From: Nitriliruptorales bacterium
GTDB lineage: Bacteria; Actinomycetota; Nitriliruptoria; Euzebyales; Egibacteraceae
Direction: 5' to 3'
DNA: 5,786 nt
Assembly (NCBI GenBank): GCA_007119305.1
Contig: SKPY01000435.1
Span: forward strand, 1 to 5,786
The notes under the pieces were generated by a model that was not told the DNA's origin, ran no database searches, and saw nothing but the letters and a program-made list of their open reading frames with translations. Of the stretch, positions 1-5,665 are shown piece by piece (the first letter of the stretch is position 1; each line of letters opens with the position of its first letter). Position numbers and translations under genes: made by a program.

Positions 1-2115
1 ATGAAGGCCTATGGCAGCTCCGCGGAGGTCGTCATGGCGCGCGACCTGCGCGAGGTCGGCCTGCAGGAGTGGATCCTCGTGCGGGTGCGCGACCGCGCCG
101 TGCACGTCGACGAGATCTTCGGCGAACCCCACGAGGACGACGAGGTCGTCGACGGGATCGTGACGAGCAGCCGCGGCGTGCGGGTGCTGACCACCCCGGG
201 TCGGGTGCTGTTCAACGAGATCATCCCGGCCTCGATGCCGTACGTGAACCAGCTCGTGACCAAGCGTGATGCCGCGGACATCGTCAACCGCTGCGCTGAC
301 ACCCTGCCCCGCTACGAAACCGCCAAGGTGCTCGACGCCCTGAAGAACATCGGGTTCGAGTGGGCGACGCGCGCCGGCGTGACGGTGTCGATCGCTGACA
401 TCGACGCGCCGCCTGAGAAGCCCGAGATCCTGGGCAACAGCGACGAGCACGCGCGCAAGATCGAGCTGCAGTACCGCAAGGGCGTCATCACCGACGACGA
501 GCGGCGCCAGGAGCTCGTGGAGATCTGGACCGAGGCGACGAACAAGGTCGCCCATGCGATGGAAGGCAACTTCGACCGCTTGAACCCGATCTTCATGATG
601 GCCAACTCGGGCGCCCGCGGGAACATGACGCAGCTGCGCCAGATCGCCGGCATGCGCGGTCTGGTGGCCAACCCGCGCGGTGAGATCATCGAGCGGCCGA
701 TCAAGTCGAACTTCCGCGAGGGCCTGTCCGTGCTGGAGTACTTCATCTCGACGCACGGCGCCCGCAAGGGCCTTGCGGACACCGCGCTGCGCACGGCCGA
801 CTCCGGCTACCTGACGCGCCGGCTCGTCGACATCGCCCAGGACCTCATCATCCGCGAGGACGACTGCGGCACCGAGCGTGGCATCGTCGTCGTCGTGGGC
901 GAGCGCGACTCGCAGACGCTGTACGGCCGGGTGCTCGCCGAGACGGTGACGTGGCCGGGCAGCCGCAAGCACCTGCTCAAGGCCGGCACCCGCGTGGCGG
1001 ACGAGGAGATCCGCCTGCTGCGGGCGGTGCTCGTCCGGGGCGTCGAACCGGAGTCGGGTGAGCCGCTCGAGGCGCAGCCGAGCGACGAGGACCGCGTCGT
1101 GCGCGTGCGCACGGTGCTCAACTGCGAGACCAAGAACGGTGTGTGCGCACTGTGCTACGGCCGCGCGCTGGCGGAGGGTGCCAGCGTGCAGGTCGGCGAG
1201 GCGGTCGGCATCATCGCCGCCCAGTCCATCGGCGAGCCAGGCACGCAGCTCACGATGCGGACCTTCCACACCGGCGGCGTGGCCGGGGAGGACATCACCC
1301 ACGGCCTGCCGCGTGTCGTCGAGCTGTTCGAGGCGCGCAGCCCGAAGGGCAAGGCCGAGATCGCGCACCTGTCGGGAACCGTCGGCCTCGAGCAGACCGA
1401 GAAGGGTGTGGTGCTGACCATCGACGCCGGCGACGACTCGTGGTCCACCACCGTGCCCCGCACCCGGCGGCTCAGGGTCGCCGACGGCGACACGGTCAAG
1501 GTCGGCCAGCAGCTCACCGACGGCTCGATCGACCCGCACGACATGCTCGAGGTGCTCGGCGCGCGCGAAACCCAGCGCCTGCTCGTGAACGAGGTGCAGG
1601 AGGTCTACCGCTCGCAGGGCGTGTCGATCCACGACAAGCACATCGAGCTGATCGTCCGCCAGATGCTCAAGCGCGTGACGATCATCGAGCCCGGCGACAC
1701 CGACTTCCTGCCCGGCGAGCTCGTCGACCGGCAGCGCTTCACCGACGAGAACCGCCGGGTCGTCGACGACGGCGGTCAGCCCGCCCACGGACGCCAGATC
1801 CTCATGGGGATCACGAAGGCGTCGCTCGCGACCGAGTCGTGGCTGTCCGCGGCGTCGTTCCAGGAGACGACCCGGGTGCTCACGGAGGCGGCCATCGAGG
1901 GCAAGCGCGACTCGCTGCTCGGCCTGAAGGAGAACGTGATCATCGGCAAGCTCATCCCGGCCGGGACCGGGATGCGCCGCTACCGCGCGGTGCGTCCCCT
2001 CCCGACGGAGATGCCCGAGCAGGTCCTGCCTGCCGACCTGCTCGACCGCTTCGGCGACGACTTCTCCTACACCGAGGAGGACGAGGGCTGGCGGATGGGC
2101 GAGCAGGGCTACTAG
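1..2115 (+). CDS. rpoC: RNA polymerase beta' subunit, C-terminal part (5' end outside window)
   Basis: Catalytic large subunit of RNA polymerase. The window holds its last 704 codons; the first Met is internal, because the family is about 1,200-1,400 residues long and the active-site NADFDGD motif lies upstream. Visible in order (window residue numbers): TTPGRVLFNEIIP at 64-76; charged helices of the secondary-channel rim at about 139-190; the F-loop SGARGN at 203-208; the bridge helix at about 244-280 (FISTHGARKGLADTAL); a zinc site made by Cys289, Cys375, Cys382 and Cys385, with the CX6CX2C spacing of the family; the trigger loop at about 408-435 (QLTMRTFH, with Met419, Arg420 and His423); and the C-terminal clamp segment ITKASLATESWLSAASFQE at 604-622, followed by GLKENVIIGKLIPAGTG at 641-657. 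There is no large insert in the trigger loop, unlike E. coli. It ends at TAG 2113-2115. rpoB is expected upstream. Confidence 0.98.
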   Translation: MKAYGSSAEVVMARDLREVGLQEWILVRVRDRAVHVDEIFGEPHEDDEVVDGIVTSSRGVRVLTTPGRVLFNEIIPASMPYVNQLVTKRDAADIVNRCADTLPRYETAKVLDALKNIGFEWATRAGVTVSIADIDAPPEKPEILGNSDEHARKIELQYRKGVITDDERRQELVEIWTEATNKVAHAMEGNFDRLNPIFMMANSGARGNMTQLRQIAGMRGLVANPRGEIIERPIKSNFREGLSVLEYFISTHGARKGLADTALRTADSGYLTRRLVDIAQDLIIREDDCGTERGIVVVVGERDSQTLYGRVLAETVTWPGSRKHLLKAGTRVADEEIRLLRAVLVRGVEPESGEPLEAQPSDEDRVVRVRTVLNCETKNGVCALCYGRALAEGASVQVGEAVGIIAAQSIGEPGTQLTMRTFHTGGVAGEDITHGLPRVVELFEARSPKGKAEIAHLSGTVGLEQTEKGVVLTIDAGDDSWSTTVPRTRRLRVADGDTVKVGQQLTDGSIDPHDMLEVLGARETQRLLVNEVQEVYRSQGVSIHDKHIELIVRQMLKRVTIIEPGDTDFLPGELVDRQRFTDENRRVVDDGGQPAHGRQILMGITKASLATESWLSAASFQETTRVLTEAAIEGKRDSLLGLKENVIIGKLIPAGTGMRRYRAVRPLPTEMPEQVLPADLLDRFGDDFSYTEEDEGWRMGEQGY

Positions 2116-2130
2116 CACCGGCACGTCCCG

Positions 2131-2160
2131 CGCCCCGCAGGCCAGGCCGGCTGCGGGGCG
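2131..2160 (+). terminator. Probable rpoC terminator hairpin
   Basis: A perfect 10-bp inverted repeat, CGCCCCGCAG at 2131-2140 and CTGCGGGGCG at 2151-2160, with a 10-base loop, starts 15 bases after the rpoC stop codon. The stem is nearly all G-C pairs. No T-run follows (the next bases are TCGCATGG), so it is not a classical E. coli-type terminator. U-tract-poor hairpins are common at actinobacterial gene ends. Its position between the end of rpoBC and the str promoter supports a terminator or 3'-end stabilising role. Confidence 0.7.
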
Positions 2161-2208
2161 TCGCATGGCTCGAGTGCTGCGGGGCGGCGCGGAGCGTGCG
2201 CAGGCTCG

Positions 2209-2244
2209 GGGCCGCGAGGCACGCCGCGGCCCGCCCTTCGGGCC
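2209..2244 (+). terminator. Second hairpin cluster between rpoC and the str promoter
   Basis: Two overlapping, mutually exclusive hairpins are visible. The first is a perfect 8-bp stem, GGGCCGCG at 2209-2216 with CGCGGCCC at 2225-2232 (8-base loop). The second is a 6-bp stem, GGCCCG at 2228-2233 with CGGGCC at 2239-2244 (loop CCCTT). They lie just upstream of the TTGACA box, so only transcripts reading through from rpoC would contain them. A back-up terminator is the simplest reading. There is no T-run, and in DNA this GC-rich some pairing is expected by chance. Confidence 0.4.
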
Positions 2245-2254
2245 AGCGGTCAGG

Positions 2255-2283
2255 TTGACATGGCTGGTCGGCCGCCCTACTCT
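2255..2283 (+). promoter_or_regulatory. Promoter of the str operon (housekeeping sigma type)
   Basis: A consensus -35 hexamer TTGACA at 2255-2260 is followed after exactly 17 bases by TACTCT at 2278-2283, which fits the TAnnnT form of the -10 box. Initiation would fall at about 2289-2291, within the GGGG run after CGTA. G-rich start sites are common at strong promoters of ribosomal genes. It lies about 250 bases before rpsL and after the rpoC hairpins, so it would let rpsL-rpsG-fusA-tuf be transcribed independently of rpoBC. It was found by eye; the start site is inferred. Confidence 0.75.
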
Positions 2284-2294
2284 CGTAGGGGTCC

Positions 2295-2316
2295 GCGCCC
2301 GGTCAAGTCCGGGCGC
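2295..2316 (+). promoter_or_regulatory. 5'-terminal hairpin of the str transcript
   Basis: A perfect 8-bp stem, GCGCCCGG at 2295-2302 with CCGGGCGC at 2309-2316, closes a 6-base loop TCAAGT and is followed by TTTG. It begins only about five bases after the inferred transcription start. A stem at the extreme 5' end often protects an mRNA from degradation. A weak attenuator is the alternative, but three T residues are little for a terminator. Confidence 0.5.
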
Positions 2317-2521
2317 TTTGATGTCGGTCGCTACCCGCACCCCGCCGCGCGGGACTGCGAGGGTGGCGCGCCGCAACGTGTCGTGCCCCGCGCGCAGCGT
2401 TGCGCCCGGCACGACGAGCAACGAGTCCTGACCGCACACGGCACCCGCGCACGCCGATGCGCCAGGCCTGAAACGCCCGACCCCGTGGACCGAGCCGACC
2501 CTTGGCTCGCGCAACACGCAC

Positions 2522-2527
2522 AGGAAG
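2522..2527 (+). promoter_or_regulatory. Ribosome binding site of rpsL
   Basis: AGGAAG ends 8 bases before ATG 2536. It matters because the frame stays open for 92 codons upstream of that ATG, back to ATG 2260, so the Shine-Dalgarno match and the conserved S12 N-terminus fix the start. Confidence 0.75.
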
Positions 2528-2535
2528 CCAACGCC

Positions 2536-2907
2536 ATGCCAACGATCCAGCAACTGGTCCGCAACGCCCGCAGGGCCAAGGCGGAGAAGGCCAAGACCCC
2601 CGCGCTGAAGGGGTCGCCGCAGCGACGCGGCGTGTGCACCCGCGTGTACACGACGACGCCCAAGAAGCCGAACTCGGCGCTGCGCAAGGTCTGCCGCGTG
2701 CGCCTCACGTCGGGCATCGAGGTCACCGCCTACATCCCGGGCGAGGGCCACAACCTGCAGGAGCACTCGATCGTGCTCGTCCGGGGTGGGCGTGTGAAGG
2801 ACCTCCCCGGTGTGCGCTACAAGGTGATACGCGCCGCGCTCGACGCCTCAGGCGTCGCCGGCCGCCAGCAGGCGCGTTCGAAGTACGGCGCCAAGAAGGA
2901 AGGCTAG
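2536..2907 (+). CDS. rpsL: 30S ribosomal protein S12
   Basis: S12 sits at the decoding centre of the small subunit, next to the 530 loop and helix 44 of 16S rRNA, and controls accuracy; it is the classical streptomycin-resistance locus. The product is 123 residues, against about 124 in relatives. It starts MPTIQQLVR, the usual S12 N-terminus, and carries the invariant segments TPKKPNSALRKV (42-52), GEGHNLQEHS (69-78) and GGRVKDLPGVRY (84-95). Lys43 and Lys88, the usual sites of resistance mutations, are wild type, so streptomycin sensitivity through S12 is expected. Asp89 is the residue that is beta-methylthiolated in many bacteria. The C-terminus SKYGAKKEG is typical. It is the first gene of the str operon, 41 bases before rpsG. 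Confidence 0.98.
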   Translation: MPTIQQLVRNARRAKAEKAKTPALKGSPQRRGVCTRVYTTTPKKPNSALRKVCRVRLTSGIEVTAYIPGEGHNLQEHSIVLVRGGRVKDLPGVRYKVIRAALDASGVAGRQQARSKYGAKKEG

Positions 2908-2913
2908 GAACCG

Positions 2914-2952
2914 ATGACCGCCGGTCACGAAGCGGGAGGACGCAAGAGATGA
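2914..2952 (+). other. Possible 12-codon mini-ORF coupling rpsL to rpsG
   Basis: ATG 2914 opens a short frame encoding MTAGHEAGGRKR whose TGA (2950-2952) overlaps the rpsG start as ATGA. The purine run AAGGAAGG at 2896-2903, inside the end of rpsL, lies 10 bases upstream and could serve as its ribosome binding site. It also contains the rpsG Shine-Dalgarno. It may be chance, or it may keep ribosomes on the message between rpsL and rpsG. There is no homology argument for a functional peptide. Confidence 0.2.
2934..2940 (+). promoter_or_regulatory. Ribosome binding site of rpsG
   Basis: GGGAGGA, a strong Shine-Dalgarno match, ends 8 bases before ATG 2949. A small stem TGACC/GGTCA (2915-2919 with 2923-2927) lies just before it and leaves the site itself free. 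Confidence 0.85.
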
Positions 2953-3419
2953 CGCGCAAGGGTCCCGCGCCGAAGCGCAAGCTGTCGCCTGATCCCCGGC
3001 ATGACAACCAGCTCGTCACCCAGCTCATCAACAAGGTGATGCTGGACGGCAAGCGCGCGCAGGCAGAGCGCATCGTCTATGACGCCTTCGACCAGGTGGC
3101 GGGCAAGACCGGCACCGACCCGGTGCAGACCTTCAAGAAGGCGCTGGACAACGTGAAGCCCGCGCTCGAGGTGAAGTCCCGCCGCGTCGGCGGGGCCACC
3201 TACCAGGTGCCGATCGAGGTCCGCCAGGGCCGGGGCACCACCCTCGCGCTGCGGTGGATGGTGATGTTCTCACGCCAGCGGCGGGAGCCGACGATGGCCG
3301 ACCGGCTGGCGAACGAGATCCTGGACGCGTCCAACAACACCGGCGCGGCAGTCAAGCGCCGGGAAGACACCCACAAGATGGCCGAGGCCAACAAGGCCTT
3401 CGCGCACTACCGCTGGTAG
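2949..3419 (+). CDS. rpsG: 30S ribosomal protein S7
   Basis: S7 is the primary binder of the 3' major domain of 16S rRNA. It nucleates assembly of the 30S head and lies near the E site and mRNA exit. The product is 156 residues, the usual length. Family segments visible are MTRKGPAPKRK at the start, QLVTQLINKVMLDGK (21-35), the ALDNVKPALEVKSRRVGGATYQVP block (about 64-87), TTLALRW (96-102), SRQRRE (108-113), the LANEILDAS helix (119-127), and the C-terminal KMAEANKAFAHYRW, which matches actinobacterial S7. The start is set by a strong Shine-Dalgarno and the conserved N-terminus. In E. coli S7 represses its own operon by binding between rpsL and rpsG; here that gap is only 41 bases and I see no obvious equivalent site, so any feedback may act elsewhere. 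Confidence 0.98.
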   Translation: MTRKGPAPKRKLSPDPRHDNQLVTQLINKVMLDGKRAQAERIVYDAFDQVAGKTGTDPVQTFKKALDNVKPALEVKSRRVGGATYQVPIEVRQGRGTTLALRWMVMFSRQRREPTMADRLANEILDASNNTGAAVKRREDTHKMAEANKAFAHYRW

Positions 3420-3466
3420 TGCCCGCAGGGCCCTGCCGCCCAGGTTCCAAGGACTGAGCTGAAGCG
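3420..3466 (+). promoter_or_regulatory. rpsG-fusA spacer with a weak ribosome binding site
   Basis: This 47-base gap starts with a 12-base palindrome, GCAGGGCCCTGC at 3425-3436, which could fold into a small stem. The best Shine-Dalgarno match for fusA is AAGGA at 3449-3453, with 13 bases to ATG 3467, longer than for the neighbouring genes. The in-frame TGA at 3455-3457 rules out an earlier start. I see no promoter or convincing terminator here, consistent with co-transcription. Confidence 0.45.
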
Positions 3467-5614
3467 ATGGCGAAGCGAGACATCCCGCTGCACCTGATCC
3501 GCAACATCGGGATCATGGCGCATATCGACGCGGGCAAGACCACGACGACCGAGCGGATCCTGTACTACACCGGCCGGTCCTACAAGATCGGGGAGGTCCA
3601 CGACGGCGCCGCCGTGATGGACTGGATGGTCCAGGAGCAAGAGCGCGGTATCACGATCACGTCGGCGGCCACCTACGCGGTGTGGGACGGCCACAACATC
3701 AACATCATCGACACTCCCGGCCACGTGGACTTCACGGTCGAGGTGGAGCGCTCACTGCGCGTGCTCGATGGTGCGGTCGCGGTCTTCGACGCGGTCTCGG
3801 GGGTCGAGCCGCAGTCCGAGACGGTGTGGCGCCAGGCCGACAAGTACGGAGTGCCGCGCCTGTGCTTCATCAACAAGATGGACCGGGTCGGCGCCGACTA
3901 CCACGCCGCGGTCGCCTCCATCGAGGAACGCCTCGGCGCCGCGCCGCTGCCCCTGCAGATCCCCGTCGGCTCGGAGCGGGACTTCCGCGGGGTCGTCGAC
4001 CTGATCGACATGAAGGCCCGCGTCTGGGACGTCGATGTCGACGAGCTGGGCACCAAGTGGTCCGACATCGACGTGCCGGACGAGATCGCCGAGGAGGCCG
4101 AGCAGCAGCGCCTCCAGCTCCTCGAGCGCGTGGCCGAGACCGACGAGACCCTGCTCGAGAAGTACCTCGGTGACGAGGAGCTCTCCCGCGAGGACCTCGT
4201 GGCCGCGATCCGCACCGGCACGCTCAAGGGCGACTTCACCCCCGTGCTGTGCGGCAGCGCCTTCAAGAACAAGGGCGTCCAGCTGCTGCTCGACGCGGTG
4301 GTCGCGTTCTTGCCCAGCCCCGAGGACGTCCCCCCGGTGCAGGGTGTCGACATCAAGACCGGCGAGCCGATGGAGCGCAAGGCGAACGAGGACGAGCCGT
4401 TCAGCGCCCTCGCCTTCAAGATCCAGACCGACCCCTATGTCGGCAGGCTGACGTACTTCCGCGTGTACTCGGGCACGGTGGATCAGGGCCAGCAGATCAT
4501 CAACCCCACCAAGGACAAGAAGGAGCGCTTCGGCAGGCTGCTGCGCATGCACGCCAACCACCGCGAGGACGTCGAGACGGCCTTCTGCGGTGACATCCTG
4601 GCGGCGGTCGGGCTCAAGCACACGTCCACCGGCGACACCCTGTGCGATCCCGGCAGCCCGGTGCTGCTCGAGACGATGGACTTCCCCGCGCCGGTCATCC
4701 ACATCGCGATCGAACCGAAGACCAAGGCTGACCAGCAGAAGCTCGGGGAGTCGCTGCAGAAGCTGTCCGAGGAGGACCCGACCTTCACGGTCCACACCGA
4801 CGACGAGACCGGGCAGACGATCATCGGTGGGATGGGCGAGCTGCACCTCGAGGTGCTCGTCGACCGCCTGCTCCGCGAGTTCAAGGTGGACGCCAACGTC
4901 GGCAGGCCGCAGGTCGCCTACCGCGAGACGATCAAGCGGCCGGTCGTCGACCACCTGCTGCGCTTCAAGCGCCAGACGGGCGGCTCCGGACAGTTCGCGG
5001 AGGTCGAGATCACCCTCGAGCCCACCGGCGAGCTCGCGGACGAGCCCCGCGAGGTCCTCGACGAGGAGGGCACCCCCACCGGGGAGACCGGCGGCTACGA
5101 GTTCGTCAACAAGGTTACTGGCGGTGCCATCCCCAAGGACTTCATCCCCTCGGTGGATGCGGGCATCCGCGAGGCGATGGGGGGCGGCGTGCTCGCCGGC
5201 TACCCGCTGGTGGACATCCGGGCGGTCCTCACCGACGGGTCCTACCACGAGGTGGACTCGAGCGAGATGTCGTTCAAGATCGCCGGGTCGATGGCGCTCA
5301 AGGAGGCCGCGAGGAAGGCCGGTGTCGTCCTGCTCGAGCCGATCATGGACGTCGAGGTCGTCACCCCCGAGGACTACATGGGTGACGTGATCGGCGACCT
5401 CTCAGGCCGCCGGGGCAGGGTCGGTCAGATGGGCGCGCGGGGCAACTCGCAGGTCATCACCGCGCGTGTCCCGCTGTCCGAGATGTTCGGGTACGCGACC
5501 GACCTGCGCTCGAAGACGCAGGGGCGAGCCACGTACACGATGCAGTTCGCCGGCTACGAGCAGGTCCCCGACAGCATCGCCGAGGAGATCGTCGCCAAGG
5601 TGAGAGGCGAATGA
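3467..5614 (+). CDS. fusA: Translation elongation factor G (EF-G)
   Basis: This ribosome-dependent GTPase moves tRNAs and mRNA by one codon and, with RRF, splits ribosomes. All G motifs are intact: AHIDAGKT (18-25), RGITI (60-64, switch I), DTPGH (82-86), NKMD (136-139) and GSAFKN (263-268). Domain II follows from about residue 290, domain III contains GGMGELHLEVLVDR, and domain IV carries the tip loop SYHEVDSSE (592-600, His594) that reaches the decoding site. Domain V begins near LLEPIM (622-627) and includes EDYMGDVIGDLSGRRG and EMFGYATDLRSKTQGR. At 715 residues it is longer than usual (about 690-704), mainly because of an acidic segment at about 520-543 in domain IV. Its place between rpsG and tuf marks it as the canonical housekeeping EF-G rather than an EF-G2 or tetracycline-protection paralogue. 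It is also the fusidic acid target. Confidence 0.98.
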   Translation: MAKRDIPLHLIRNIGIMAHIDAGKTTTTERILYYTGRSYKIGEVHDGAAVMDWMVQEQERGITITSAATYAVWDGHNINIIDTPGHVDFTVEVERSLRVLDGAVAVFDAVSGVEPQSETVWRQADKYGVPRLCFINKMDRVGADYHAAVASIEERLGAAPLPLQIPVGSERDFRGVVDLIDMKARVWDVDVDELGTKWSDIDVPDEIAEEAEQQRLQLLERVAETDETLLEKYLGDEELSREDLVAAIRTGTLKGDFTPVLCGSAFKNKGVQLLLDAVVAFLPSPEDVPPVQGVDIKTGEPMERKANEDEPFSALAFKIQTDPYVGRLTYFRVYSGTVDQGQQIINPTKDKKERFGRLLRMHANHREDVETAFCGDILAAVGLKHTSTGDTLCDPGSPVLLETMDFPAPVIHIAIEPKTKADQQKLGESLQKLSEEDPTFTVHTDDETGQTIIGGMGELHLEVLVDRLLREFKVDANVGRPQVAYRETIKRPVVDHLLRFKRQTGGSGQFAEVEITLEPTGELADEPREVLDEEGTPTGETGGYEFVNKVTGGAIPKDFIPSVDAGIREAMGGGVLAGYPLVDIRAVLTDGSYHEVDSSEMSFKIAGSMALKEAARKAGVVLLEPIMDVEVVTPEDYMGDVIGDLSGRRGRVGQMGARGNSQVITARVPLSEMFGYATDLRSKTQGRATYTMQFAGYEQVPDSIAEEIVAKVRGE

Positions 5615-5650
5615 CCGCTGTAACGGCCCAGCCGGAAGACGCACATTCGA

Positions 5651-5657
5651 AGAGGAG
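5651..5657 (+). promoter_or_regulatory. Ribosome binding site of tuf
   Basis: AGAGGAG ends 8 bases before ATG 5666, a good Shine-Dalgarno with the same spacing as rpsL and rpsG. The whole fusA-tuf gap is 51 bases (5615-5665). It shows no terminator and no recognisable promoter, apart from a 4-bp stem CGGC/GCCG at 5624-5634. Confidence 0.8.
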
Positions 5658-5665
5658 CAGAAGCG

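Larger units (their letters stand above)
2290..2535 (+). promoter_or_regulatory. Long structured 5' leader of the str operon mRNA
   Basis: If transcription starts near 2290, the mRNA has about 245 untranslated bases before rpsL, long for a ribosomal protein gene. Hairpins visible along it are 2295-2316 (8 bp), 2341-2353 (CCCGC/GCGGG), 2380-2415 (8 bp, with an inner GCGCA/TGCGC stem at 2392-2405), 2447-2462 (GCGCA/TGCGC) and 2491-2509 (CGAGCC/GGCTCG), the last ending 12 bases before the ribosome binding site. The bases CGTTGCG at 2398-2404 can instead pair with 2372-2378 or 2418-2423. This suggests a regulatory leader (autoregulation or attenuation), but I recognise no known RNA family. No convincing gene lies here. 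Confidence 0.5.

Noticed and set aside
1..3. ATG at base 1 as the start of rpoC
   Set aside because: The protein begins in the middle of the beta' family; the catalytic NADFDGD motif and the whole N-terminal half are missing, so the gene is simply cut by the window.
1143..2258. A 371-codon + strand frame overlapping the end of rpoC
   Set aside because: Its product is Arg/Ala/Gly-rich and it lies out of frame within conserved RpoC, a usual by-product of high GC content.
2321..2431. A 36-codon upstream ORF in the str leader (MSVATRTPPRG...)
   Set aside because: There is no Shine-Dalgarno before ATG 2321, no run of regulatory codons, and the peptide looks like random GC-rich coding. It is kept only as a remote possibility for a leader peptide.
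2260..2535. An in-frame 92-codon N-terminal extension of rpsL
   Set aside because: The frame is open back to ATG 2260, but that ATG overlaps the -35 box, S12 families start at MPTIQQLVR, and a good ribosome binding site precedes ATG 2536.
3752..5248. A 498-codon open frame on the - strand opposite fusA
   Set aside because: It is antisense to a clearly coding EF-G. The strong G/C third-position bias of fusA removes stop codons from that frame. Its translation is a low-complexity Leu/Val/Asp/Gly/Arg mixture without recognisable motifs.
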